IMG/VR virus record: IMGVR_UViG_3300027996_000001
Span: 1-44,900 of that record
DNA: 44,900 nt
Origin: a virus
Direction: 5' to 3' (one strand)
The notes under the pieces are model-generated. The model saw only the letters and a list, made by a program, of their open reading frames with translations, did no database searches and had not been told where the DNA came from. Position numbers and translations under genes: made by a program. Positions 1 through 11,175 of the stretch are shown here, in pieces. Each line of letters starts with the position of its first letter. Position 1 is the stretch's first letter.

Positions 1-57
1 TAATTAAAGTATATTGATTTTCTAATGAATGTAAAAAAAAGATTACTAATTAAAGTA
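1..57. repeat. direct terminal repeat, left copy
   Basis: These 57 bases are identical to the last 57 bases of the window. The simplest reading is a circular genome or a circularly permuted assembly whose ends overlap, giving a unit length of 44,843 bp. The repeat cuts through the terminator hairpin at 37-64, so only the joined circle is biologically meaningful here. A genuine short direct terminal repeat of a linear virion genome is possible but less likely, because the break falls inside a functional hairpin. Confidence 0.9.
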
Positions 58-64
58 ATCTTTT
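33..64 (-). terminator. intrinsic terminator after the last late gene
   Basis: A perfect 11-bp inverted repeat (37-47 with 54-64, loop aattaa) is followed on the minus strand by a run of eight T that begins in the stem. It lies 7 bases after the stop of the gene at 71-349 and just before the promoter at 8-35, so it separates the end of the structural operon from the next transcription unit. Confidence 0.85.
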
Positions 65-70
65 ATTTTA

Positions 71-349
71 TTAACTAACAGTTCAGAATCTAGATCCATA
101 TTTCTGTTCCCATAAAGCTCTTTTATAACACTTAACAGCTAGTTCATTATCTCATCTAGCTTTAGCTCATGCAGCACTTCTAAGAAAAGCTAAAAAGTCT
201 AATTCATCTTTTACTGTTTGTGTAATTATTTCTCAATCTATAATACTATCTTTAATTTCTTTTAATCTATCTGTTTCTTCTGAAGTCATTTCATTTGGGA
301 CATTTATTACTTCTATGTAATCAAATTCACTTAGGTCTAATTTTGGCAT
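71..349 (-). CDS. small hypothetical protein, end of tail operon
   Basis: A 92-residue protein beginning MPKLDLSEFDY and ending KYGSRFGTVS. The start is the ATG at 347-349, 17 bases from the preceding gene, with the TAACTAAAAG leader typical here. It is acidic and probably helical in its first half, with a stretch rich in Ala, Arg and Lys at residues 60-80. TGA is used as Gly three times. Its place after the fibre and LamG genes, and just before a terminator, suggests a small tail accessory or fibre chaperone. I recognise no family. Confidence 0.75.
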
Positions 350-366
350 AATCTTTTAGTTATTAA

Positions 367-690
367 TTAAATAATTTCTTGTGGTCTGTTGTCAGTAAAA
401 ATATAATCACTAACTGTAATATCTCAAATCTCAGCTAAAAAAGTATTAGCTTCTGCTTCTGTAATAAATACACAATTAAATTCACTATGTTCAGCTACAA
501 GAGTGTCAATTACTTCTTGTGTTGTATCAGCAGGATATTCAACAACTCAAAGAAATCTAAGTCAAACATTGTATGGTGTTTCTGTAAATGTACTATCAGT
601 AGTTACATTATCAAAAGCTCAATCAGTATTAATATCTATGTATCTGTTTTCACTCACTTTTATTCTGTCCCATAAAATATAATTTTTCAT
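367..690 (-). CDS. hypothetical protein, tail region
   Basis: A 107-residue protein starting MKNYILWDRIKVSENRY and ending TDNRPQEII, between the LamG protein and the last gene of the operon. It looks like a compact alpha/beta protein with no signal peptide or membrane segment. The stop TAA lies 17 bases before the next start, so the two are surely co-transcribed. I recognise no family; from position it is probably a tail or adhesion accessory protein. The frame is unbroken and contains only a single TGA. Confidence 0.75.
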
Positions 691-700
691 AAGTTTTTAA

Positions 701-1459
701 TTAAGTTGTAAAATTATCGTATGATAATCAAGGTCAAGAATTGTAAAGAGCTGTAATTTTAGTTTGATTTAATGCTATGTTCCAAAATCAAACTTCGTCC
801 ATTTTTCAATCCATTGTATTACTAGAAAGCCCTATTGTTTTTTCATTAGTTGTAACTCCTCCTGAAAATCAACCTGTATAACTATCTTCTAAAATTCAAT
901 TAATGTATAATTTTTTAGCAGTTCAATCTCTTGTATAAACTATATGTTGCCAACTTCAAGTTGATAATGTATATTGTAAAAATCAACTATCTCAACTTGT
1001 AATTCAATTTCAAGTTTGACACTTTATTGTTCAATCATTAGCACTTGCTTGTATATAAAAATTTCTATAACTCATAGTCCAATCAGTTATTAAGGTATCA
1101 TATCAAGTAAGTGTATCAGGATTAAACCATATACTTACTGTTAAATATGAACCCCAACCAATATCTCAAGTTCAAAAACTTATATAATCATTAACTCAAT
1201 CAAAGTCATATCCTCAATTTATTTTTCAAGAAGCAGTATAAGTAGCACCATTTATTGTTCAGTCATTACTTCAATGTTCGTCAGGAAAACTACCGTTTGT
1301 GTCAGCTTTGTAATAACTAATTAAATTAGTTAATAATCAATTACTAGGGATCACTGGAGCTTCTCCAAAAACAGCTGTTTCTCACAAATAAGCTAAATTA
1401 ATTGCTCAACTACCTAATTTAACACCTCATATTTCTGTACTTCATAAGTAAATACTCAT
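701..1459 (-). CDS. LamG/concanavalin-like virion protein
   Basis: A 252-residue protein. The N-terminus (MSIYLGSTEIGGVKLGS) is the short beta 'LGST' motif common at the start of phage decoration and fibre-tip proteins. The rest is a LamG-type jelly roll. Its end, DEVWFGNIALNQTKIT followed by ALYNSGPGLSYDN, matches the usual last strand and helix of such domains, where the glycines of SGPG are written TGA. LamG domains bind carbohydrate, so a role in host-surface attachment is inferred. It lies between a homing endonuclease and two small genes at the end of the tail operon. Confidence 0.8.
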
Positions 1460-1465
1460 ATTATT

Positions 1466-2173
1466 TTAGTTATTAAGTATTGTTTTTATTTCATTTAGTT
1501 TTGATTTACTTTCTATAATCCAAGGATTAGTTAATAATTCAGGATTATTTATAGCTAGTAAGTCTACAATTATATCTAAAGTTCATGCAGCATAATGTTT
1601 ATTATAAAAATTTTTATAATTTATTCAATTATTTTCACATAATGTTATTAATGGAATTCAATTATATTTTATAGTATTTCTTTTATTTCTAGCTTGTTCT
1701 TTTAATGTTGCCCATACACAATTCTTTTTATTATAATTTCAATTAACTTCTATTCTTTCAATAGTTGTATCTCAATTATTTTCTTTAAAATGTTTTTTGT
1801 AAATTTTTCACATATCATTATTAAAATCTTCAACATTATCCCATTCACATTTTATTCATCTAGCTCAATAATTTTTATAATCTTTGTTGTTTTTATTATT
1901 ACACCTTTGTTTTATATGATTAAATGTATTATATATTTTTGTATAAGATAATTTATGTTTAGTATTTGTCCCTTTTAAAAGCAAACATCAACAACTTTTT
2001 ATTCCTCAATTTCTAAGATGTCCTAATTTTATTATTTTAATATTTCAACACTCACATTGACACTTAAAACATCTTCTTTTATGTCACTTAGGAGAGGTAT
2101 ATCAACATACTTCCTTTATAATAGTTAACATTCAATATTTATCTCATTTATTTACTTCAATTTTTTTAGTCAT
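1466..2173 (-). CDS. HNH homing endonuclease (HNH 1)
   Basis: A 235-residue free-standing HNH endonuclease. An N-terminal Cys-rich part (CFKCQCECGNIKI, then SCGCLL) resembles a zinc ribbon. It is followed by the central YGARGIKCEW motif and the nuclease core TTIERIEVNGNYNKKNC then VWATLKEQARNKRN, at about residues 130-165. Gly of VNGNY is TGA. The family cleaves intron-less or intron-bearing alleles to spread its own gene. The last 40 residues (INPELLTNP...) resemble the end of the adjacent gene at 2265-2582, so it seems to have picked up or duplicated that tail. It is preceded by a structured leader. Confidence 0.88.
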
Positions 2174-2181
2174 AATTTTAT

Positions 2182-2248
2182 AGTTAGATTATAAATTAGG
2201 AGCTAAGTAAATCTAACTTACTTAGCATTTTATAAGGAGCAACCCTTA
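2182..2248 (-). promoter_or_regulatory. structured leader of HNH 1
   Basis: Two interlocking inverted repeats precede the endonuclease start. One is 2202-2210 with 2218-2226 (9 bp). The other is 2182-2190 with 2210-2218 (9 bp). They share bases, so the loop of the first hairpin can instead pair with the sequence next to the start codon. A smaller taagg/cctta hairpin lies at 2233-2248. A TATAAT box at 2259-2264 directly after the previous stop may be a promoter, although its -35 is poor. Control of translation or transcription of the endonuclease is inferred. Confidence 0.5.
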
Positions 2249-2264
2249 ACCTATATATATTATA

Positions 2265-2582
2265 CTACTTTTCAGTAGAAAGTATAACTTTTATTTTACT
2301 AAATACATCTTTAGCTTTTATTATAGTAGGATTAACTAAAATCTCAGGATTATTAATAGCTATAATATCTATAGTTACTTCTAAAGAATGGGCTAACAAA
2401 TTTAATTCATCACTAAGTGAAGCAATCTTATCTATAGCTTCTTTTTTTTGTTGTTTAATATCTCATACTTGTCTTATTAACTCATTTGTAGGTTCAGTAT
2501 TACTATCACATATAATAGCACTCATACTAACTCAGTTATATTCTTTTAATATCCAATTAGTTCAATCATTATGTATTTGCAT
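2265..2582 (-). CDS. hypothetical protein sharing its C-terminus with HNH 1
   Basis: A 105-residue helical protein (MQIHNDGTNGILKEYNGVS...). A coiled-coil-like segment runs from about residue 35 to 65 (IRQVGDIKQQKKEA). The C-terminal 40 residues contain IAINNPEILVNPTIIKAK, closely resembling the end of the neighbouring endonuclease (LAINPELLTNPWIIESK). It follows the tail fibre gene at a distance of 20 bases and ends with TAG. A tail-fibre chaperone or tail accessory role would fit the position but is not shown by the sequence. Confidence 0.75.
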
Positions 2583-2602
2583 AATAGTGTAGTTAAAAAT
2601 TA

Positions 2603-5600
2603 TTATCTTTTATAATTAAAAGATGTTACATTTAATGTATTTGTAGAAGCAGTGGAATTATTACTTGTTCAAAACAAAGCTTGTTGTTGTCCTGTTGCTA
2701 TTGGAACATTAGTAGTTAGATTTGTAGCAGATGATAATGATCCTCAATTTTTTCTCCAATAATAATCTACACTTGCTGTTCAGTTTACTTTAAATATTAA
2801 ATCTAAAACATCCCCTGCGACTACAGTAGTTAATGCAGAAGTAGCTGATTCTCCTGTTCAAGTAATTCACTGTGTACCATATACTGATGTAGTTCCTGAA
2901 GATTCTATAATTTTAAATCAAATATGGTCATTTATATATGTTATTCCTGTTCAAGATACAGCCATATATCAAATTCAAACAGCCGACTCTCAATTAGTTC
3001 ATATTGCTGAAGTTCTTAAAGAAAAAGAAGCTGTAGGAGAACCTCAAAAAATATTAATACCTGAAAGTGTAATAAGATTAGTATTTCCAAATCCACCTGC
3101 ACTTGAACCTGAAGATACACCTAATCATCAAGGATTAGAAGAAAAAGCTGTACTACCTCATCATCAAGAAGAATTTTGAAATCTAGCAGCTGTTTCAAAT
3201 GTTGTTCAAATACTCATTGTAGGAGAACTTCCTCATGTAACTGCATCTGTTATATCATAATGAGTATTAGGATCAGGTGTTATAGCTGCAAATCAAGCAG
3301 TTGTAATACCTATTATGTTAGTTATTTGTGTAGCCCCTGTGATTCATGTTATATCACTATTAACTTTAAATTTATAAGCTAATCATGTTGCTTCTCAACT
3401 ATCTGCAACTATTGAATAATCATCTGTTCAAACAGACAATCTAGCATCAGCTGTTGTATATGTGTATATATCTCATTTAGTTGTTAATGGACTTACTCAT
3501 CAAGCATTATCATCTACATATTTTTTTGTTGCTGCTTGTAAATCAGTTGTAGGAGCTGGGACTATAGGAGAAGCAGAAAATGTCTTAACTCAAGCAACTG
3601 TTTGTGCTGTTGTTTTATCTACATAATCTCAAGATATTCAACTAACTATACTTGTTAATGTTCATAAATCTCAATCTACTTCATCAATAGCAGTTTTTAC
3701 ATTTGTAGCTGTTAATCAACTTATTGTATTATCATAACTAATTATCTCAGCAGGGTGTCAATTTGTAGTTGTATCTGTTAAATCAGAATGAAGATTAGTT
3801 ACTCAACTTGTTCATCAAGTTCAGTTAATATCTGTTGTTCTCCAATCTACATATGTATCTCAATCACTTGTTAGTTCTAATTCTCAGTTTTGGTCTAATA
3901 TTACAGTTCATATAAATACAAACTCTGGACTTGGTAATCAATCTAATATTAAATTATTTATTTCTTCTAATGCTCAAGCTCTAGCTTGGTTTCTTGTTCA
4001 ATATGGATTTTGTCCCAAAACTTTAACTATTGGTTCTAGTGTATCATTCGTTGCAAGGAAGTGAATTAATGTAAAATCATTATTTGGTATTTCATCTAAA
4101 CTCCACACTCAAGCTGTATCTAAGTTATAATAAGGGTTTCAACCTCCTCATAGATAAGCTAAATTTAAGTCGGCTGGTTGTTTAGTCCATTCAGTTCAAA
4201 CTAAATACCAAAAAGGTGCATTAGTTTGTGCTGGTAAATTAAGTGTTATATCTTCATCCATTAATATTCAACTTGAAGTAGAAGTATAAACTAAGCTATT
4301 ATTAGCTAATCAATTAATTCATAATCAACTTACATATTGAGTTCATCTAGTTATATGATTATATAAATGAGTTTGTGTATCCATACTTCTTCAATGTCTT
4401 TCTTCTCAGAATAATATTATTTCTGAAGTTGTAGCATTCCAATATATAACTGAAATAAATGCACAAGTGTAAAAAGCTCAAAGTATATCTGTTACTGAAG
4501 ATAAGTTACCACTTGAATCAAAACAAATCATTCTTTCTCCTGTAGTATCTGCAAAGTTTATTTGTTCTAATCCTGTTTTTACAAACTCTGTATTATTAAC
4601 CATAAAACTATACTCTGTTTCTCAGTTTTCAGGATAAATAGCAAATCATCTAGCACTTGCTGGAGTTTGATATGCTGTTCAATTAGCAAAGTTTCAAGAA
4701 GAATTAGTAAATAACACTCAACTACTATCTCTACCAACTATATTAGTTCAATCTTCTGATATTTCTATTCTTCAATTTGTTACTAGATTAAATCTATCAA
4801 ATCAAGTCTTATCATCAACCTTTACTTCATTTATTGTCTTCCCTCAATCTTTTATTAGTTTACCTGTAGTTGAGTCATAAGTTGCTATATTATTATCTTC
4901 TGCTGAAGTAGGTCAGACAACTAAATCACTTAAATTTTGTATTGATGGAACTCTAACTGCTAACACTCAATTAACTGCATGTGCATATAATACGAATGCA
5001 ACTGGTATTTCTATATTTGGAGAAGAAGGAGCTACATTAGTTAAGTTTCAAGCTATAGTTGGACTTGCATATAAAATATCTCAATCATTCCAAGTTTCAC
5101 TTACTGTAGTTCAAGAAGTATCTATAGTATTAATCTTTCAAAAATGAGTTATAAATCCATCTGCACTATTTGCTATATTTTCTGTAACTATACCTAATGT
5201 AAACATTCAAGGTATACTTCAGTCTGCTATATATGGAGCTATTGTCATTTTACCACTTGATCATAAAGTTCAAGAAGCATATACTATAGTCCCATTATCT
5301 ATTTGGCTTCAAGTATTATTTCTACCATACCAATATTGCTCTTGTCATATTTGTTGTGTTACATTTGCTGTATGTACTAAATCCATTGTTTGTTCATTAG
5401 TATTCCAAGACATACTTCAAATATTTGTAGGTGCTACTGATGGCGTTAAATCAACACTTAATCATCAAATGTTACCTAAATTTCAATTATCATCTTGTGT
5501 AACTGTTCAATCTTGTATTAATTTACCTGTAGTTGTATCAAATCTTACTAAAGCATTATCTGTAGCAGAAGCTGGTCAAACAACATTAGCAGCCCCTCAA

Positions 5601-5947
5601 CCACTTCAATTAGAAGCACTTGTTATTCTACCTTTACTGTCTACTGTAATATCAGTATTTGTATAACTTCAAGCTGCAACTGTTGTTGTTTTTAAATCAG
5701 CCTTAATATCTTGTCATGTAAGAGTTAAATCTATTTCAGCAGTATCCGTAACAGTTATATCTCATGTATTTGTTCATGATAAATTAGATACTTTTGTTTG
5801 TTCAGCATCAGTATAATTATTGTCTGATAATTCTTTTCAAACAACTTTATCCACTTTTAAGGCAAGTTCTGCTGTAGTGTCAGCTGGAAGGTTAGAAATG
5901 GCTTCTCAATCAATAAGTCTGTTAGATCCGATAGTTCTTTCACTCAT
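2603..5947 (-). CDS. large tail fibre / receptor-binding protein
   Basis: An 1114-residue protein. The N-terminus (ALKVDKVVGKELSDNNYT, then DAEQTKVSNLSGTNTGDI) is the classic start of phage tail-fibre proteins. Next come several copies of a beta-rich module with 'TGDITV', 'WSLDEIPNND' and 'VNEVKVDDKTGFDRF'-like segments, then a Gly/Ser-rich stretch near residues 920-945. It ends in a beta-sandwich-like domain (QQQALFGTSNNSTAS). Very many glycines are TGA. It has its own promoter (5979-6006). A trimeric fibre binding the host surface is inferred from the family. Confidence 0.85.
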
Positions 5948-5978
5948 AGTTTTTAATAATTAAATATTATATATTTTT

Positions 5979-6006
5979 ATTGTAAGGATTTTAAATAGTT
6001 TTGCAA
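5979..6006 (-). promoter_or_regulatory. promoter for tail fibre operon
   Basis: TTGCAA (6001-6006) and TACAAT (5979-5984) on the minus strand are exactly 16 bp apart. The site lies between the terminator of the preceding giant gene and the fibre start at 5947, giving a leader of about 25 bases. Confidence 0.7.
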
Positions 6007-6010
6007 AGTT

Positions 6011-6040
6011 AAAAAGTAGAGTTTTGAAGTTCTACTTTTT
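6011..6040 (-). terminator. terminator overlapping the end of the polyvalent gene
   Basis: A 10-bp stem (6011-6020 with 6031-6040, loop of 10) carries a T-run in its 3' arm on the minus strand. The TAG stop of the upstream gene (6032-6034) lies inside the stem, so translation up to the stop codon would compete with hairpin formation. Confidence 0.8.
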
Positions 6041-9000
6041 TAGCACTTTAATCTTCTTAAAATCATCTAAAGGATTACCATTCTCTTTTATAAATTGTTT
6101 AATCAACTCTCTTCTAGTTCAACTATTCTTAACATTTTGTAATCAAGTTAGTAATTTATCATAAACTCAAGATTCAAGTTTAAGTTTTAATTTCTTAATA
6201 TCACTTAATTCTCTTCAAGCTCAAGATAAATCTAATAAATCATCTACAGCACTTTCACTTAATCAAGTGTCTTTAGTTATTATTTGTTTACTTCTTGCTA
6301 TATCTTCAGTTAAATCAGGAGCTTTCTTTTTTAATTCAGTATCTGCAAGTCTTTTCTCAACATTTCTTGCCTCTACTTCTCAAGCATTTCTTTTATATCA
6401 TTCACTTCATGCTGCTTTTAAATTTGTACCACTAGCAAATCATTCAGTTTTTTGAATATTATGTTGAAGTTCATGTAATAAAGTTGCTTTTTCTTTATCA
6501 GTAAGTTTATAAACATTTTTCATTGTTCAATCATATACTCACTCTAAATTCTTAGGTACATTAGGAGCTGAGTTTCTTGTTGAATATTTTTGTATAAGTT
6601 TATTCTTCCAAAGTAATGAATCAATTTTTAATTTATCAGTATTAAATGTAATTATATTAGTACCTGGATCAAACTTAGCAGTTGCTCAAGATTTAATTTC
6701 TTTAAATACAACTTTAGTATCTTTTAAAATAGGATATTGTTCAAATAATTGTTTATGGTCTAATACTTCTGTTAACTTTAATCATTTATCTCATTCTATA
6801 GTCATAGTTCATTTAATCTTAGCTAAACTATCATCTATTTCAAACTTCCATTTTCAATCTTTTCATTTATTCCAACCTGTTTTTTCCCATATCTCTTGAC
6901 TTGTTTTTCAAGCACTTTTCATATTCTTAGCTCTTTCTAAAGTTGTTACAGGAGCTTTTAATGCTCATTCTCAACCAAGTAACTTAGCTTTTACTCATGG
7001 AATATTATCAGATAATTCTTCAAATAAATCTCAAAGTTTATCTTTTAGTTTTTCTCAATACTTCCTTACATATTTTTCTACTATTTTATAAGCTTGTTTT
7101 GTGTATTCTTTAGCAACTCACAAGTTTTTTACAATATTGTTAGATACTTGTTTAATTTGAGCAGGTGTTTTAATCTTAGATCATAGCTTAATTATTTCAT
7201 CTGCTATTTTTTCAAGTGCTTTAGTTTCAACAAAAGCTTTTTTGTTTATTGTGTTTGTAGACTTAACTAAATCATCTGTAAAATTCTTTGTAAGTGATTC
7301 TTTAATATTTGGAATCATTTCATCAAATACTTCTTTTTTCCAGTATCATGCTCTATCATAAAAAGCTTTACTTCATTTATTTACTGATACGTATTGTTCT
7401 ATCATTCTAGCTGTGATTTCTTTATCACTTGCCCAATATTTTCTTCCTCTATATCAATCTTTTACTTCATTAAAAGATATTTTACCTTTATTAATAAGGC
7501 TTTTGTTAAATAATTTATTATCTATCATATAATCAAGAGAGTGTCCTATTTCATGAGCTAATGTAGGATTAATCTTTTTTATAACCATTTTTCAATCTGC
7601 TCATTTAAATTTAATTTCTTCTACTCCTCCTATAGATATACTATTCCCATTTTTAGTTTGTCTATATAATCCTGCTGTGTTTTTCATAAGAAAAGGATTT
7701 TTTCAGCTTAAATGTGATATAACCACTCTTTTATCTGTATATAATTTATTGATGTCAATTCAAGTTGCATCTGTAAAATCAGTTATTCATTCAACTACTT
7801 CATCAATTTGCTCTTTTAATATCTCTTTCCCATCTTGCCTTTTCATTCATACAGATATTCTATCATCAAACTTAATTCTTGAATCATCTACTCAAAATGA
7901 TGTAGAAACTCCTTTTTCAAACCTCTCTCTATTATTAACAGCAGTTTTAAAAGACTTATCATAGTTCAATACCTCATCAGGATATTTATATCATTTACTA
8001 ATGTCTTTTTTAATCTTTGAAATATATACTTTTTTAATTGCATCATCTCACATAGATTTAATATTTTCAATTCATGGTGCTATTTTTGTATAATCTCTAC
8101 CTAAAATTTCTTTTAATTTAAGTTTAATCTCTAGTTTTTTAAAGTAGTCTACATTTTCATTTACATATCTTTCAACATTTCTTTTCCTAATTCATTCATA
8201 TTTTCAGTCTTTTAATCCTTGTTTATAAGTATTGTATTCATCAAAACTCTTTTTACTTCATCCTCTTATATCTGTTTTATTTCCTCTATAATCAGGTTTA
8301 ATATCATCCCATGCTTTAATTAGCTCATCATATTCAGATTTAATCCCTTTTATTCATGCTTCAGGCGTTAATTGTTGGTGTGCAACCAAATCAGGAGCTA
8401 TTCTTTTAGCTCATACTTTTTTAGCTTCATCAGCCATAGAACTTCACTTAGGTAAAGTTTCAAAAGCTTCTGTAGTTTTAGATTCTACTTTCTTTCAAGG
8501 CACTTTTATTTTTGTTTCCATTTTTTGTGTTTTAGGAGTTAATGTATTAACATTATCTCACACTTTTTTTTTGCTGTCAATTTTTGAAGTCTTTTTTGGG
8601 GTTTTAATTACTTTTTCAGGCATATCTTTTATTGCTCTGTCTAAATATTCTAACTCGCTATATAATGAATCTTTATATCTATGACCTGTTTCATAAGTAG
8701 CTTCTCATAATTTAGTTTCTTTTCATACTGAAATAAATCATTCTCAATCTCTTTTTACAACTTTTACATACACTCATCATTTTGAATAAATAGTTGTAAA
8801 ATCATTAGGGGTTTCTTTTTTGTATCAATTGTATTTTAAGTATTTTTCCATACTTCAATCATCAGTATATTTACCTTTGAATTCATCAGGAATAATTCTT
8901 CATTGTTCAGTTACTCATTCTTTTCTTATTTTATCACTTTGTGCTTGGATTTTTTCTCATCATTTTGTTACCTTCTTTGATTTTTGTTCTACAGTTTTTT

Positions 9001-11173
9001 CCACACCCTTTTCTTCGCTTACCTTAGCCATTTCTTTTTCAGATTTTTTTTCCACTTTTTTAGTAGGCTCTTTTTTGGTTTTTGGAGTAGGTTTTTTCGG
9101 AACTTTAATAGGTGTTTTTGTTGTACCTATTTTAGTTTTTTCTAAACCTTTTTTACTTTCTTGAATTATAGCTTTTTCAGCTGTTTGTGGGGTTATTACT
9201 GGTTCTTTCTTTCAAACTGGTAATGCTTTTTGAGGTTCTTTTGGTTTTATTATTTCTTTTGGTTTTAAAGTTACATCAATATCCTCTTTTCAAGTCATCT
9301 TTTGAATTTTACTTCAAAGTGTAGCTTTTTTAGGTCAATGTAATTTAAATAATTCTTTAACTATATTATTAGGATTTTCTTTTCTTTTCTTTAATGCAGA
9401 GAAAGTTTTTCATAAAGCTCATTTAGCAAATTGTGATACATCTCATGTCATACCTCAAATAATCATTTCAGGCAAAGTAAAAATATCAGTTAATCATGTT
9501 AATCAACCTTTAGTATTTCTTGTAAATACTCACATTCTTCTAGCTAAATCTTTTTCTACAGTTCTTAAAGCTCAATATTCTTTCATTAAAGCTTTATTAG
9601 TTTTTCATAATACTGCTTCAATATTATTATCAAATAAGTTTCACATAGCTCTAGCAACAATACTATCTGCTAATAATTGTTCTTTATCTGTAGTCATTAA
9701 TTCTGACCATTTATTTGCAGGTACTTTTTGTCCTTGTTTTGTCTTTATAAATAATAAATCCTCTTGTGATAATTTATTAGTGTTTGTAAATTGTTCTATA
9801 TATTCATCAAGCTTTTTTTCTAATTTAGGATAAGCTTTCATTGTTAATTGTCATTCTTTTGTTGCTTTCCAATCAAATACTGTATCAGCTATTTCTTGCT
9901 CTTTTGTTGATTTAGTAACATAATCTTGATTTTTTTCTACAGTTTTCCATACATCTTTTTTACTATCTCATACTTTATTTAAAGCATCCATTCAATCTGA
10001 AGGTATACCTTTCCTTGTTGCAGCTGATTCAATTCATTCTCTAATTTTACTATTATATACAGCTATTTTAGGAGCAGTATCTTTTCAAACTATAGAAGGT
10101 CTTAATCATCTTGATATTAAATCATCTGATTTAGCTATATCAACTCATTTTTGTATTACTGGTTTTTTAGTAATAATAGGAGTTACAATAGGTTCTTGTC
10201 ATACAACTCATCTAAATTCTTGTCATCAAGTTTCAATTCTTTCTTTTAAAATTTTTCATGTATCTTTAAGTTTTTTTATTGGTCAAGTATTTCAACTAAT
10301 TATTTTAGGAGCTTGATATTGTAAAGGTTTAGGTGCGATTATTCATGATGGTATAGTAGGTTTAACAATAGGAGCTACTGGAGGAGTTACAACTTGTTTA
10401 GCTGTTTGTTCAATTATTTCTTTTCAAACTTGTTTAGCAGGTTGCTTTAATAAACTAATACCCCATAAATCAGCAAAAAATTCTAATCATTTCATAGTTG
10501 CTCTTTGATTTCTTGCTTTACCTGGATCAGTTTCTTTTAATTCTTCATACTCTGAACTTATTTTTTGATAAGCTTCTCAAACCTTTTCTCATACTTTTGT
10601 ATCAGCTACTTTTCAAACTAAAGCTTTTAACTCTTCTTCTGTTGATTCAGGTGTTAATACATCCATAGTAGACATAAACAACTCTCTAAGAGGTGTTAAT
10701 GCCACATCTCAACTCTCTAATAACATTTGCATTCAAGTATCAAAAGCTCCTTGTTCTCATTTTCTTAATCATTCAGCACTTGCTTTATATCATTCTATAT
10801 TTCATTTAATTTGTTCAGCCATTCTAGGTAAGATTTGTTCTTCCTCTAAAGGCTTTGATAATCAACCTATAACTTCTTCTCAAACTCATTTTAAATATGA
10901 AGGAGCTTTTTTTACAGCCTCAAAAGCTTGTCATACAGGATGTTTTTTTAGAACTTTTGATATAAATCATTCCTCTTTTGGTTGCTCTAATCCTTTTTCT
11001 AAACTAGAAATACCTGTAGCAAAAGTTTGTGGTTCTTGTACAGGTGTTTGTTCTATAGTATCAAATAATCAATCATTAACTGCTTGTTTATAGGCAACAT
11101 TTATTTCATCTCTTGATTTATTTAAGTCTTTACCTCTTTGTATAAAAGATTGTACTTTAGTTTCATTTAACAT
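6032..11173 (-). CDS. giant polyvalent virion protein with two zinc-peptidase motifs
   Basis: A 1713-residue protein, the largest in the genome. The first 900 residues are helical with long Lys/Pro/Thr-rich linkers. Near residue 1208 lies LAHEIGHSLDYM, a typical HExxH zincin helix. Near residue 1564 lies LLHELQHNIQ followed by EGFASGTN, the hallmark of peptidase-like domains in phage 'large polyvalent proteins'. Such proteins are carried in the virion and delivered with the DNA, where their domains counter the host. It sits between the peptidase-bearing internal protein and the fibre. Cleavage of host or virion proteins is inferred. TGA is the dominant Gly codon. Confidence 0.85.
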
Positions 11174-11175
11174 TT

